A stretch of DNA of 64,000 bases from Solea solea (GCF_958295425.1 NC_081143.1:15222516-15286515), one strand, 5' to 3'; positions 39,001-47,867 are shown, counted from the stretch's first letter. Numbers and translations are program-made. The notes: generated by a model not told the origin, from the letters alone.

Positions 39001-41995
39001 GCAGAAGTATGTAGGAAGAATTTTTTCTTGTTTCTGCAAAAATAATGAGGGAAAATCATTTTCATGAATGTAGTTGCAACCCGAAATGGAAAATAATATA
39101 GGTCTTGTCCCCAAAGCAGTCAAATAATACACTTGTGTTGCTCACTTTTAATGAAGTAGATAATTTGCCACCAGGGCAAAAAACTAAAAATTGTTTTGTG
39201 GGTAGTTACTGTGTTGTTCATTTTAGGGAGGGATGTTCTATTATCTGCTAAAAAATATCAGCCCATAATGAAAAACATGGTGTTATCTACTTTACTGTCA
39301 CAGCACCTAAGGCGGCATCCCAGGTTGTTAGTTAGCTGTTAGTCCCTGGCCCCAAAGTCTTGTACTTTACAATGATTTGAAACAAAGCAAGCTGCAAATC
39401 CACACAATTGAACACCTGACAACAAGGAATTAACTGAGATTTCACTTGGAAAAAAAGTAACATTAAACATCTTATTAGAGAGATTTACTATTAAAAAATG
39501 GGGCGTATTTTTTGTCAATCTCTACTGGATTAATCAACTAAGTGCTTCAGCTTTAATCTTTATACATATACTAGATTTCAAAAGACTTGTAATTGCTGTC
39601 ATCTGCAGAGACATAGCAATACTAATTAGGTCTAATTAAATCTGCTATTCTTTTATACTGAAAATCTCTTGTGTTACTTTAACAGAAGAATGTCTTTTGT
39701 CTTCATTACAACAACCGACTTTATGAAATGTGTCATAAGTAGTTGCAGTGCCAATAACCTAGAATTGCCATTTCTATTTGTCACACTCCTATTCAAAAGC
39801 TCAACACAATATCCTTGCAACCTAAAAGCAATGACATTTGCAGTCTGCTGTGATGAAACGATATTAAAAAGTCAGTCTGTATGGCATTTTAACGACGGTG
39901 TAATCTCAGCGAATGAGTGGCAGCATTTGAACCAAGCTTCAATTAAATGCCTGCAAAAACACTTGAGAGACTCTTCTCTGAACTCTGTGAGAAATATAAA
40001 TTGTAAAATAACCTCCTGGAGGAGTGCTGTATCAGACTCGACGCACCTGTATGCTGCACGATAGTGCTGTTTTCTGGATTAAAAAACGAAACTTGTCTTT
40101 GCCCCAGACAAAATACACACATACTAATGATCTGTATGTACCCTTCTATCAGGAACAGTCAAAAATGCTATTTTCAACGTTTTTAAATGATCTGCTTTTG
40201 GTGCCTTTGAATTAAAGGTAATGGCAACATACCATTTTGTTTTTATTTGCTTATTATGACATATTAAGTTTGTGTTTTTGTTCCCCCTCAGGTAAGGAAA
40301 GTGGTACATCATGTTTCATCATGTTTGGAATGCACCAGTGCCTATAATTATCTTAGCATTATCGTTTTTATTGTCCCTCAATAAGACATGTAACACAAAT
40401 CACAGGAAGTGAGTACTGGATAGTGTGCATAACAAAAGCAGAAGACCCAAACATATAATTGTTGAAGGGACTGCTTACTAATAAACAGAAAGTTCTTGAC
40501 CACTTTCAGTTTGTCACTGATTGGGAATTTGATGTCATTTATAGGAAATGGTTACTGGATATTTGACTTACCTGTCAAAGGCTTCATCTGCAGGTAGTGG
40601 TGGGAGTGCTGTTTCACCAGCTGGCTTCAGTGTGAATGGGACATCTCCTACAACCGTGCATGTCACAGCCCCATTCTCTCCCTGGTCTCGGTCAGACACC
40701 TGTACCAGAGCTACTGGTGTGTCCACCAGAACATTTTCAGGGACTAACGATGCACCATCTCGGACAGGGATCCGTCCAATCTTTCTTATCTCTACGACTG
40801 GGACGTTGTCGTTTTCGTCCCGCACAGCCAACACTACCGTGGTTCGGTCAGAGCGCGGAGGTTGACCCCTGTCCCTGGCTGTGACTGTGAACCTCAATTG
40901 AGCCACTTCTTCTCTGTCGATCCTGTGAAGAACGCTCAGCCATCCAGTTGCCTCGTCCAGCCGCAGGAGTCGCCTGACAGACTCGGTGGCGGCTCCAAAG
41001 ACATACTCCACCTGCCCGTTGACTCCAATGTCACGGTCTGAGGCTCTGACCTGGAGTACAGGTGTACCAGGAGGAGCGTTTTCCGCCATTTCTGCTTCAT
41101 ACATGGACCTCTCGAACTGTGGGCTGTTGTCGTTCACATCTGTGATAGAGACACGAAGCAGGGCTTGGGAGGAACGCGGTGGGTTCCCTCCATCTCGAAC
41201 CCTCAGGATGAGCTCATATGAGTCCTTTAGCTCACGATCTAGTGTGCCTTTCACAATGAGCTGTGGCTGTTTTTCCCCATCTGGGATGTCTGCAACTTGT
41301 AGCTCAAACACGGTGCTCCTCGCTCCTGCTCCATTGTCTCCACTTCTTCCTCTCCGGTCCCCAAGTCCATCCACTCTAGCGATGGGGTTTCCTCCTGTCG
41401 TGCGCCTTGTAGAACTTGACACAGCTCCACCATCTTGGATCAACTCATACCTGTCGATGCCATTTCTCCCAAAATCCCTGTCTGTTGCTGTAGGCAGGAG
41501 GTAAAGGGTACCTATTGGGCGGTTCTCCTCAACTGAGAGCTGGAGCACAGGTGAGGGGAATGAAGGTGTGTTGTCATTGATGTCTGTTATGACCACGCGG
41601 CCTTCGAACAGGTCCACCCAGCTCTGCAGTGGCCCTATCACTGACACCTCAAAGTCCAGGAAACACTCATTTTCGTCAAATATCATCTGGCACTGTGGGA
41701 GCTTCTCTCTGTCGATGCGCCGTGGGCCTGTTGTCAGCTCACCTGTCACGTTGTCAATCTTGAAGTATTCAGAGCCACTCTCCAGGGCAAAGGTGACGTC
41801 CCCGCTGCCTGTACCCGCCGTGAGGCCCAGATCAGTGGCCACGTTGCCGATCTTGACATCAGGAGGGCCCTCTTCTGCCACCCGGTACCGGAGAGCTGAG
41901 TCTGCACCCGGTGGCTGAGTCAGCAGCTGCAAGACTAAGACCACGAGGCTGAGAGCCTGCGTCGCGGAGGAGTGCACTGCACCAAGCCTCTGCAT
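2205..41995 (-). CDS. pcdh1: Protocadherin-1 (delta-1 protocadherin), whole five-exon coding region
   Basis: Homophilic cell-adhesion protein of the plasma membrane. Joining 41995-40572, 39033-37854, 32864-32082, 5876-5675 and 2743-2205 gives 4128 nt, 1375 residues, with phases matching at all four junctions. Order: signal peptide (about 1-33), seven EC repeats (about 34-865) with calcium motifs such as DINDN, DVNDN, DENDN and DRNDN, membrane helix (about 897-918), then a tail with CM1 (GYEAGKKE, 929-936), CM2 ([15 protein letters not shown], 1040-1054) and CM3 (RRVTF, 1133-1137). From memory of the family, the stretch near [11 protein letters not shown], the segment [17 protein letters not shown] and the end REVYL match mammalian PCDH1 rather than PCDH7, 9 or 11. 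It is longer than human PCDH1 (1237 residues), mainly through insertions in EC2 and EC6. Start: an in-frame TAA lies 60 nt upstream and the context GGAGCCATGC is good. Teleosts have pcdh1a and pcdh1b; I cannot tell which this is. Confidence 0.95.
4305..4553. mobile_element. Degraded hAT-like element end
   Basis: Repeated TTGCGATA-type motifs and the terminal ATATTGCAATTTTGATAAAA followed by TTTCAGCCCTA resemble the element at 55821-56484. The left boundary is unclear. Confidence 0.4.
4750..4975 (-). mobile_element. tRNA-derived SINE, minus orientation
   Basis: The reverse complement reads AGTTCGACC (B-box-like), then CTTTCTGTGTGGAGTT, a block around TACCCCGCCTCTC, and AGCTGGGAGTGGTTCCAGCC, ending in a GATAAAG-type tail. 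These are landmarks of a SINE family common in teleosts. It lacks a clear A box, so it is 5'-truncated or diverged. It faces the copy at 5106-5426. Confidence 0.7.
5106..5426 (+). mobile_element. tRNA-derived SINE, near full length
   Basis: The tRNA-like head has an A box (GGTGTAGTGG at 5121-5130) and a perfect B box (GGTTCGAGACC at 5164-5174). The body includes TTTCTGCGTGGAGTTTGCAT, CCCACAGTCCAAA, a TTAAATTGACAGTAG block and GCGATGAACTGGCGATCTG. It ends in (ATGG)n. This is the best preserved SINE in the window. Confidence 0.85.
5675..5876 (-). CDS. pcdh1: pcdh1 coding exon 4: CM3 (RRVTF) segment
   Basis: Encodes residues 1130-1196 and one base of Asp1197. The acceptor is TTCCGTGCAG|GGGACC. 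RRVTF is the conserved CM3 core of delta-1 protocadherins and fits the RVxF docking motif for protein phosphatase 1. It is followed by [20 protein letters not shown] and [18 protein letters not shown], very close to the human long isoform as I recall it. The donor is AATG|GTCAGA, weaker than the other pcdh1 donors because it lacks A at +3. The exon is short (202 nt) and lies 26.2 kb from exon 3, so alternative use is plausible. Confidence 0.93.
5877..12910 (-). other. pcdh1: pcdh1 intron 3, distal third (intron spans 5877-32081)
   Basis: Part of a 26,205-bp intron (GT at 32081-32080, AG at 5878-5877) that makes up about two thirds of the coding span. This stretch shows short (GT)n and (CA)n runs (near 9281-9300 and 10140-10154), a C-run near 9506-9516 and a possible DNA-transposon end near 8735-8770. 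There is no supported gene. The ORFs in it are short and without recognisable domains. Confidence 0.8.
12911..13360 (+). mobile_element. LINE 3' fragment with decayed reverse-transcriptase C-terminus
   Basis: Across shifting frames the sequence reads [20 protein letters not shown], then [27 protein letters not shown] and [20 protein letters not shown]. This is the C-terminal pattern of the ORF2 protein of L2/Rex-like LINEs. Stops and frameshifts break it, so it is dead. Confidence 0.65.
14780..14827. repeat. (CT)n microsatellite
   Basis: About 23 uninterrupted TC units. Confidence 0.95.
15090..15202. repeat. (GAAA)n followed by (CA)n
   Basis: An impure GAAA/GAAAA tract to 15130, then (CA)n at 15162-15202 with one CATA interruption. 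Confidence 0.9.
17760..17790. repeat. (GAG)n microsatellite
   Basis: About ten AGG/GAG units. A similar array lies at 13802-13827. Confidence 0.9.
18330..18570 (+). mobile_element. Diverged tRNA-derived SINE
   Basis: CCTGGTTTGACCGAGGC resembles the B-box region. It is followed by CTTTCTGCATTGAGCTTGCA, GACTGGCGACCTGTCCAAGA, AGCTGGAATAGGCTCCAG and GTGACCCTGGAGGATAAAGC, the body of the same SINE family. Much of the middle is deleted or mutated. Confidence 0.65.
20373..21030. mobile_element. Non-autonomous TIR DNA transposon, family X copy 1
   Basis: The left end GCCACTTTTCCACGACATGG and the right end CCATGTAGTGGAAAAGCGCC pair as inverted repeats, extended inward by GTCCCAGC and GCTGGGAC. Internal landmarks are GTGGGCGGAGTCA, CACTGAACTGAAATATAG and GGTACTAAAAAAGTACC. 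It is intact at both ends, with no transposase. Confidence 0.75.
21252..21284. repeat. (GT)n microsatellite
   Basis: About 16 GT units. Confidence 0.93.
21524..21839 (+). repeat. Dispersed module bordered by (CA)n, copy 1
   Basis: Between two (CA)n tracts lie GACACTCATTCATCTGGACA, a run of CTAACCCTAACCTTAACC type and TTAGGACCAGATTTTTAGCC with ACTGGTCCTGACAAGG. The same order of landmarks recurs at 44120-44335. Confidence 0.55.
26695..26919 (-). repeat. Dispersed module bordered by (GT)n, copy 3, with a long (TG)n array
   Basis: In reverse orientation: GACCAGTAGTCCTCATGGAG, AAGCTGGTCCTAATGAGGCA, GTGGTTAGGTTAAGG, then a (TG)n array at 26879-26919. Confidence 0.5.
27727..27828. repeat. (TA)n-rich tract
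   Basis: About 100 bp of almost pure alternating TA, with embedded CAGTATATACTG palindromes. Confidence 0.9.
30026..30060. repeat. (GT)n microsatellite
   Basis: About 16 GT units. Confidence 0.93.
30291..30542 (-). repeat. Dispersed module bordered by (GT)n, possible copy 4
   Basis: (GT)n at 30291-30317 is followed by AGGACCAGTGGGGACCTAGC, GTAAAGATTAGGGATAGG and a second (GT)n run. The match to the other copies is looser. Confidence 0.35.
31070..32001. mobile_element. Tc1/mariner-like relic with terminal inverted repeats
   Basis: The left end TACTGGGAAAGAGTATATGA and the right end TCACATACTTTTCCTTGCCA then CTGTA form diverged inverted repeats opening at TA dinucleotides, as in Tc1/mariner insertions. 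The inside is degraded and contains no intact transposase frame. It ends 80 bp from pcdh1 exon 3. Confidence 0.7.
32082..32864 (-). CDS. pcdh1: pcdh1 coding exon 3: membrane helix, CM1 and CM2
   Basis: Encodes residues 869-1129 in phase 0 at both ends. The acceptor is [32 protein letters not shown] leads into the helix [20 protein letters not shown], then the basic CM1 motif GYEAGKKE, a linker with an acidic patch ([10 protein letters not shown]), CM2 ([15 protein letters not shown]), the sequence [11 protein letters not shown] and a Ser/Gly tract. It ends NKYNKQ at donor CAG|GTAGGA. If the donor is not used, the frame continues VGASGR and stops at 32061-32063, giving a protein of 1135 residues that lacks CM3. 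Human PCDH1 has a comparable short form that also reads KQVG at this point. Confidence 0.95.
32865..37853 (-). other. pcdh1: pcdh1 intron 2
   Basis: 4989 bp with GT at 37853-37852 and AG at 32866-32865. It contains an (ATA/AAT)n tract near 34120-34160, short (CA)n tracts near 33608-33625 and 37331-37352, and the TIR element at 35939-36229. Otherwise I see single-copy-looking AT-rich DNA and no second gene. Confidence 0.85.
35939..36229. mobile_element. Tc1/mariner-like MITE
   Basis: TACAGTACTGTGCAAAAGTC and GACTTTTGCACAATACTGTA are near-perfect inverted ends that include the TA target. Element length is 291 bp. There is no coding capacity. It sits in pcdh1 intron 2. Confidence 0.8.
37854..39033 (-). 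CDS. pcdh1: pcdh1 coding exon 2: rest of EC4 and EC5-EC7
   Basis: Encodes the last base of Arg475 and residues 476-868. The acceptor is [28 protein letters not shown] lines up with KKKYFLQTTTPLDYE of the human protein, which fixes the join. EC4 ends with [10 protein letters not shown] (about 530), EC5 with [10 protein letters not shown] (about 634), EC6 with [10 protein letters not shown] (about 758) and EC7 with the [15 protein letters not shown] stretch. EC6 holds an acidic/basic low-complexity insertion (about 676-699) rich in Lys, Glu and Gly. The donor GCACAG|GTAAGC falls on a codon boundary, just before the juxtamembrane segment. Confidence 0.96.
39034..40571 (-). other. pcdh1: pcdh1 intron 1
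   Basis: 1538 bp with GT at 40571-40570 and AG at 39035-39034. AT-rich. No recognisable mobile element. A 131-codon plus-strand ORF at 39669-40064 has no domain or family resemblance and is treated as chance. Confidence 0.85.
40572..41995 (-). CDS. pcdh1: pcdh1 coding exon 1: signal peptide, EC1-EC3 and start of EC4
   Basis: Encodes residues 1-474 and two bases of Arg475. The hydrophobic run [12 protein letters not shown] (14-25) ending near ADSA is a signal peptide. EC1 runs about 34-145 and ends with [12 protein letters not shown]2 to about 294, ending with [12 protein letters not shown]3 to about 398, ending with [10 protein letters not shown]4 begins VEIRKIGR and includes [16 protein letters not shown]. 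Residues 190-229 of EC2 form a Gly/Arg/Ser-rich insertion absent from the mammalian protein as I recall it. The donor is GACAG|GTAAGT with the intron starting at 40571. The next exon supplies the third base, giving AGA. Several long ORFs on the opposite strand here are shadows of this exon. Confidence 0.96.
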
Positions 41996-42674
41996 GGCTC
42001 CTTCTTTCCTTCTCCTGCTCTGTGTGTCTCCCAGCTGCGGCTTGTCTCTGCTTTATTGGTGTTTTGTGGTGTGGTGTAGGTTACCTCACAGCGTGGGTGT
42101 TTGATTTATCCTTTCTTGCCTTCTCCCTATCGCTCTCTGCGGACTGCCGCCTGAGGTCCGGGGAAAAGCTTCTGCACTTTAGTTCACTTCAGCGCTGCAG
42201 TCTCCTTTCCTTTATCCTCCTCCTGCTCTTCGAGATTTCTTTCCTTTTTTTTTTTTACAACAACTTCTATAATACTAATTCCGTGCGGGGCCGTTCGCAC
42301 CATAATGATATCAAGAAAGCCATCTTGCAGCGAAAGAAATAAAGAAACTAATTCACCAGCCTTGTTAATTAATCCACTTCACTCTTCCTCACACTGCGCC
42401 GTGTCGTGTAAACCGCACAACTGTCCCGCTGCCGCACGCTTATCACTTTACAATGCCATGTGGAAGTGCTTTTTATTCCAGTCACATTTGGGACAACGAC
42501 TTTTCTCGCGTTTTTCACAGTTAAAAACTGCAATGCAGCACCACTACACAAAAGAGAGGAGAGGGAGGAAAACACCACACACTGCTCTGCTCTGCTCTTC
42601 GGACGCCGCGGAACAAAAAAATCACTCACATCCTCAAAGAGGAATAAAAAAAAAATAAAAAAATCACTTTGAAT
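41996..42674 (-). other. pcdh1: pcdh1 5' untranslated part of the start-codon exon
   Basis: On the minus strand a strong acceptor, CTTTCTTTTCTTTCAG, ends at 42675, so the start-codon exon would begin at 42674 and carry 679 nt of leader. An in-frame TAA at 42055-42053 excludes an upstream extension of the protein. The segment has CpG-containing patches (around 42140-42175 and 42280-42300). Transcription could instead start inside it, so the spliced leader is a prediction. Confidence 0.5.
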
Positions 42675-42698
42675 CTGAAAGAAAAGAAAGTCTTTTGC

Positions 42699-42722
42699 GC
42701 TGCTGCTGCTGCTGCTGCTGCT
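42699..42722. repeat. (GCT)n tract in the pcdh1 leader intron
   Basis: Eight GCT units, just upstream (minus strand) of the predicted leader acceptor at 42675. Confidence 0.9.
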
Positions 42723-43054
42723 TTGCTGGATCTGTTCTTACCTCCAGATCCAGCTGCGGTTTTCCCTTTTTCCCGCAGTGGAGCAACGTGCCAAGCCGTG
42801 GGATTCCTTCACGCAAGTTACGAGGAGACAACAGTGCTTTTCAGAGCGAGTTTCTCATCATGTTTTATTCTTAAATTAAAATAACAATTGGAAAAAAACC
42901 ACTAAAAGAGCAAATGACAGCCTCTCTTTGTGAGTCAAAGAAAAGATCCCGGCACCGGCATCAGTTTAGTGTAATCCTTTGAAACATCCTGTGTTCGGGA
43001 TGGTGTCTCGGTGATGGACTGAGAGTGTAGATGCGTCTTTTTCCAAGAGTCCCG

Positions 43055-43058
<4 letters not shown>

Positions 43059-43090
<32 letters not shown>

Positions 43091-43229
43091 CATGCGCCTC
43101 CTCCTCCTCTGCCTCTGTTTTTTTTTCTCTCACCTGCACTGCTTGTGACTACTGCTGCTGCTGATCTCCAGCGATGCTGCAGTCTCTCTCTCTCTCTCTC
43201 CCTCTCTCCCTCTCTCTCTCTCTCTCTCT
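43059..43229. repeat. Two (CT)n tracts at the pcdh1 promoter
   Basis: (CT)n at 43059-43086 and an impure (CT)n at 43182-43229, on either side of the predicted donor at 43134. Confidence 0.9.
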
Positions 43230-43360
43230 GCTACTGCAACATTCTCCGGCCGCGTAACTCGATCGTTGAGCTGTAACGGGAGAGGCGGTGTTTGGTCGCT
43301 GTGTGTGTGTCGGTTACCGGGGACAGACCTCACTAGACCCCCGCCCCCCCCCCCCACACC
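43134..43360 (-). promoter_or_regulatory. pcdh1: Probable pcdh1 non-coding first exon and TATA-less promoter
   Basis: A consensus donor GTGCAG|GTGAGAG is read on the minus strand with the exon ending at 43134. It pairs with the acceptor at 42675 across a 459-bp intron. Upstream, 43335-43365 is a long G-run on the minus strand including a GC-box-like GGGGGCGGGG, and 43245-43400 is richer in CpG than its surroundings. No TATA box is seen. The exon includes a (CT/GA)n tract at 43182-43229. A second donor-like site (GAGCG|GTGAGC) near 43531-43526 is an alternative. Confidence 0.4.
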
Positions 43361-43412
43361 CCGTCATACAGGAAGATTAAATGGCTTGGTGTCCCGGCCG
43401 CTGACAGCTCCT

Positions 43413-43445
<33 letters not shown>

Positions 43446-43751
43446 CTTTATTCACACATATCCATACAAAGGACAAAGAGAGGCGCGTGGAAGAGGAGAG
43501 TGATGTGGCTTTAACACAAGTCAGCTCACCGCTCAGTCATAATTCTGCTGGTGCAGCTCTTTTGCCGGGGCAAGTGTAGAAGGCTTCATTCACTCTTTTC
43601 TGAAGGAGACAGAAATGATCACGCGCCCTCTTAACAGAATTGCTTTAATAGCCTATTCATGACCTGCAGTCGTGTAGCCTGTCATAACATAACGTAGTGG
43701 CACACGTCATACAAACTGAGCAGCCTATGTGGCAGCAATTATGATGGAAAT

Positions 43752-43763
43752 GCATACATATAT

Positions 43764-43815
<52 letters not shown>

Positions 43816-43823
43816 TTATTTAT
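43752..43823. repeat. (TA)n tract then (TTTA)n
   Basis: An alternating TA run with a few TGTA interruptions, followed by about three TTTA units. Confidence 0.9.
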
Positions 43824-43979
43824 TTTTCATTTTCTTTCTTTGTCAGACATGGTTAATGCTCTTTGTGCTCTATAGGCAGTCACACACACACTAACATGTC
43901 CATGCTGCTGTGATGTTGCTGTGAGGACGTTGTGTCTCCGCGGGCCAACCTGCTCCGTGAGGAGCGCAATGCAGCATCG

Positions 43980-44053
43980 CTGCTGCTGCTGCTGCTGCTG
44001 CTGCTATTGAACACTGCCGGGGCTTCCACGCTGCTGCTGCTGCTGCTGCTGCT
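43980..44053. repeat. Paired CTG/CAG triplet tracts
   Basis: CTG about 8.7 units at 43980-44005 and about 7.7 units at 44031-44053, separated by 25 bp of unrelated sequence. Confidence 0.95.
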
Positions 44054-44119
44054 CTGTTAAACACCCTCTGCATTTATAATTTCTAGTGAGGCTGGAGAAC
44101 AGGGGCAGGGAGTCCCGTA

Positions 44120-44335
44120 CTACACACACACACACACCATTAGTGCAGCTATATTTTCTGAGGACATTGTGTTGACATCCATTCACTTGGACAGCCTTAA
44201 AAAAAACGTTATCCCAAACCTTAACCATAACCATTTTATGCCAAACCAAACCACATTTCAAACCTAAACTTAATTAGTTTCTGCTGTATTAGGAACTGGT
44301 TTTGGTCCCCACAAGGACTACTAGTGTCGTACTGT
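44120..44335 (+). repeat. Dispersed module bordered by (CA)n, copy 2
   Basis: After (CA)n come GACATCCATTCACTTGGACA, AACCTTAACCATAACC, ATTAGGAACTGGTTTTGGTC and CCCACAAGGACTACTAG, the same order as in the copy at 21524-21839. Confidence 0.55.
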
Positions 44336-44408
44336 ATATAGGGAAAGGTCAAATGGTCACGGAACCAGCGAAAAAAGTAGAATTCTGGCTTTGATGGTTT
44401 CTAATGGG

Positions 44409-45024
44409 CTTTTCCACTACCCAGTTCCAGCATGGCGCGACTTGCTTTTGCTTTCCATTAGCAATAATACCTGGTACCTGGTACTTTTTTAGTATCTGCT
44501 CTGATGAGGTTCCAAGCCAGCTGAGCCGATACCATGTGTAACATCGACATACTGCCGTCCACAGATTGTGGCGTGTGGGCCCTGGTTTCTTGAAAAGTAA
44601 TGCGGGCGACGTCCAACACAAGAATCAAACCTAACAATGCCAAGCTGTAGATCAGTTAAAAAGACTTAAAAGTCCTGAAAGCATGCATTAATCTCCACCA
44701 TGTACCAAGGAAATGTCTAAAATCTCAACATTTAACAGAGGAGTCTGGTGTATTTAGCGACGGCACTGCTGAAAGCCGCAATTGCGAGCAGCGTCACAAC
44801 CGTATCGACTGTATTTCAGTTCAGTGACTGTGTCAGACTGCAGTCCACTCATGCAAGAAATACTGAATGATTCTGTGGATAAATCTTTTTAATTAACTGA
44901 TTCTAATGATCCAGTACCCCGAAAACAACTGCTTTAAAAGTCACTAGTCACTAGCTTGTGTGTGTCATGTATACAATGATGATGGCAGTTTCATGCAGCT
45001 ATGCTATAATGACTCCGCCCACAT
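44409..45024. mobile_element. Family X copy 2, inverted and truncated
   Basis: It shares CTTTTCCACTAC, GGTACTTTTTTAGTA, TATTTCAGTTCAGTGACTGT, AGTCACTAGTCACTAG and ATGACTCCGCCCAC with the element at 20373-21030, on the opposite strand. The second terminal repeat is missing. Confidence 0.7.
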
Positions 45025-47500
45025 TCTCTCTCTACTTATATATATCACAATAGGGTTTTTGATTGGACAAATGCATCAAAAATGTAACTTCCACGGAAGC
45101 TCAGCTTCTCAGGGAGTCAATGGAGCAATGGGCGGGCACAGATGCTGGGCTTCTGCAGGATAATTGGAGGAACTGTCTGAAAGGCAGAACCAGTTTTTTA
45201 TTGACAGTGTTGCAGAAACACACACTATATCGGAGCCTTTTCTGCCTCAGTCCTGTGTGAATTTTGTGAGGGAAGTCCGTAGACAAACAGCTGGTCATTG
45301 TGTGTTGTTTGCTCGGCGATGAAGTCCATTTTCGTTTGTACATATAGACTGTAAATGAAAAATGCTATTATAGCATTTCAGTTTTACATAATTATCGTGT
45401 TTCCTTGTTGTAGTTGTTAATTTGCAGAATTTATGTAAGCATTTATGGTTAAATAACTGGGCCTGAAATGAGCTTCATCTGTTTGAAAGACCAGCAACTG
45501 CCACTGGTTTCCAGCTAAAAAACATTATTGGCTAACAGTTTAGAGGATAACACACACACACTCTGACACACACACACCAACATCATGTTATTGGTTGGGC
45601 CATAGAGTTCTGTGTAACAGCTATTAGTGGGCAGTTATGGCTGGCCGAGAGTAAACAAAGACTGACAAACTACAGAGAGAGGTCACATATCTTTGCCTCC
45701 CCCAGCCTCCCTCTCCCTGACTTTTACTATTTTTTTTCCCCCTGCCCTCTCTTTCCATCCCATTGCACCACAGGAATAAGCCCGGGCGTGTTGCTGGACC
45801 CACTCACGCTCTTTACACAATTTTCTTCAGAAAGCGATGGCGCAATTTGCCCTGTGGTGTGTGCATGCCGTGCATGCATTAGTGTGGGTGTTAATTTTGG
45901 AGTAGGGAGGAGAGAGGAAGTGTCAGTCCATGACATAAGCAAAGTAGTCGGCTGCTTAGGGCCACTGTGACCACACTGGGACTTTTATAAAATATCTAAT
46001 TAATGTCAACAGGTGCTAATAGGTCAGTCAATTCCTGTTGGCTGCTGCCTTCATACAGTACATGAAAGATCAGACATTACAGTAACAATAATTACTGGAA
46101 GGTGGTGGGGTTAAGGTGAGTCACACCAGATTCTGCTTAGGGCCCTATAACGGCTTGGTCTGGCTCTGGAAAAGAGACTTATGAGTAGTGCATTGGTGTT
46201 TGTGCATGTTGCCATGCTGAGTCAGGTCAGTTCACTTTTAGACTACTTCATGGGATTCAGAAAATTTATCTCAAATTTGACCCAATTAAAAAAAGGCCTA
46301 ATAAAAATATCTTGGTCTGAGCATGCTGTTATATCCAGACCATTAAGATATAATTGAGCATGAATCCTCTTTCATCAGCAAATGAACTGCGGTCTTAATT
46401 TGCATATTGAATGAAAAGTGAACGTATGTGTGTGTGTGTGGGTGTGTGCGTGTGTGTGTGTGTGTGTTCTGCTTAAAGACAGGATGTTCTTTGGAGAAAC
46501 ATAACCTGGGTTGACATCCATTAGAGCCCAAAGGCCTGAGCTACAGTTTGTACCACAACCAACGAGGATCCCAGGCCTCAGCACATGATCTTTGGGGGTA
46601 ACTGTGGAGAAAAATGAAAACAATCTTGACAGACATATTTGACAGCTTCGTGCAACAGCCACTAAGCCTAGTAATATTCAAGTGAAGTACCAAGAATTAA
46701 GTTTGCCAGATATCCTGAGGGCATTTTGTGCTCCTTCTCTGTGCTCTTTAACAGCATATGTGTTACTCATTGCACTTGTGAATATTCACCCATCCATCTG
46801 TCCATCTATCCACTGACTCAGTAACATCTCTGTTCGGTCTGGAGTGAACAAGCCCGTTCTGTAGTGACAACCACCATGGTGGATTTCATTCAGAACCTTC
46901 ATATTTGAGCATTGAAGTTGTTTGGCAAGCAGTCATTTCATCTTGTCACTTATTTCCAGTGCACGGCCAAATCGCAACAGATATGTGAAGTATGTAATGT
47001 TTTTAATTTAAAGGTCGGGTCAAAATTATAATGTGAAAATATACAAACTTCCTTCAGACCTCCCCCAAAAGCCACGCTCCAGAAACACATTAATGAGGAG
47101 CATTACAGCAACACCGACTGTAGACTCATGGATCATTCACAGGAGAGGAAGTACCACACATTATCTTAATGAATGTAAACACTGACCACTGGTACATGTT
47201 GCATTTGAGCACGCTAAGACTCCGGTCAAGCATGATGGTACACAAGCAAATTGCAGGAAAGAATGACAGTTTGACAGACATCCAATCATTTCATCTGAGA
47301 CATATGAAATTAAGCTATCACAGATTACAGTATTTTTTTTCCTGATTTGAAATAACCGAGGTTGGCATCATTCCTTGACCAGATGCTGCTGTAAAACGAC
47401 ATCTCAGTCTTTTCTGACTCTCAGTGTCTGCAACACTACAGTCTGCAACATTACTTCTTACAGAATCTGTATTCTCAAGACCACAACACTGATTCAAATG

Positions 47501-47867
47501 AAGGTCCAGGGTGAAATTTTAAGGGGAAATTATTAACAGTAATTGTATTTTTGTATAATGTATGAATGCTTTGAGATAAAAACTGGTTTAGTAGCCTTAA
47601 AGTAAGCCTTTTCTATGTAGACTACTCAAGGCAAGGGACTTGCTTTACAAAGGCCGCCATCTTGCACCACTCTGTTTCCACAGCGTGCATTTAGCAACAG
47701 GAATTAACTCAGTAAACAAAGAGGAACAACATCATTCTGGGCCTGTGAGAGTCATCCTACTTCACTGATGCACTTGGTAAAGGGAAGAGTGAGTGGAGGA
47801 GTCCTTTGTTTGTTACATTCTGCATTTGCAACATTAAATGTCACTAACTCGTAAATACTGGACCTTT
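47501..47867. mobile_element. MITE-like element with AAGGTCCAG ends
   Basis: AAGGTCCAGGGT (47501) and ACTGGACCTTT (ending 47867) are inverted. The interior stretch AAAGGCCGCCATCTTGCACC matches a dispersed element I recognise in teleost DNA. Family assignment is uncertain. Confidence 0.5.

Noticed and set aside
39669..40064. 131-codon plus-strand ORF in intron 1
   Set aside because: No domain, no splice context and AT-rich composition like the rest of the intron.
40986..41504. 172-codon plus-strand ORF
   Set aside because: Lies antisense to pcdh1 exon 1; it is a shadow frame of the GC-rich coding exon.
43891..44073. ORF with polyalanine runs
   Set aside because: Produced by the CTG/CAG triplet tracts; no supporting gene structure.
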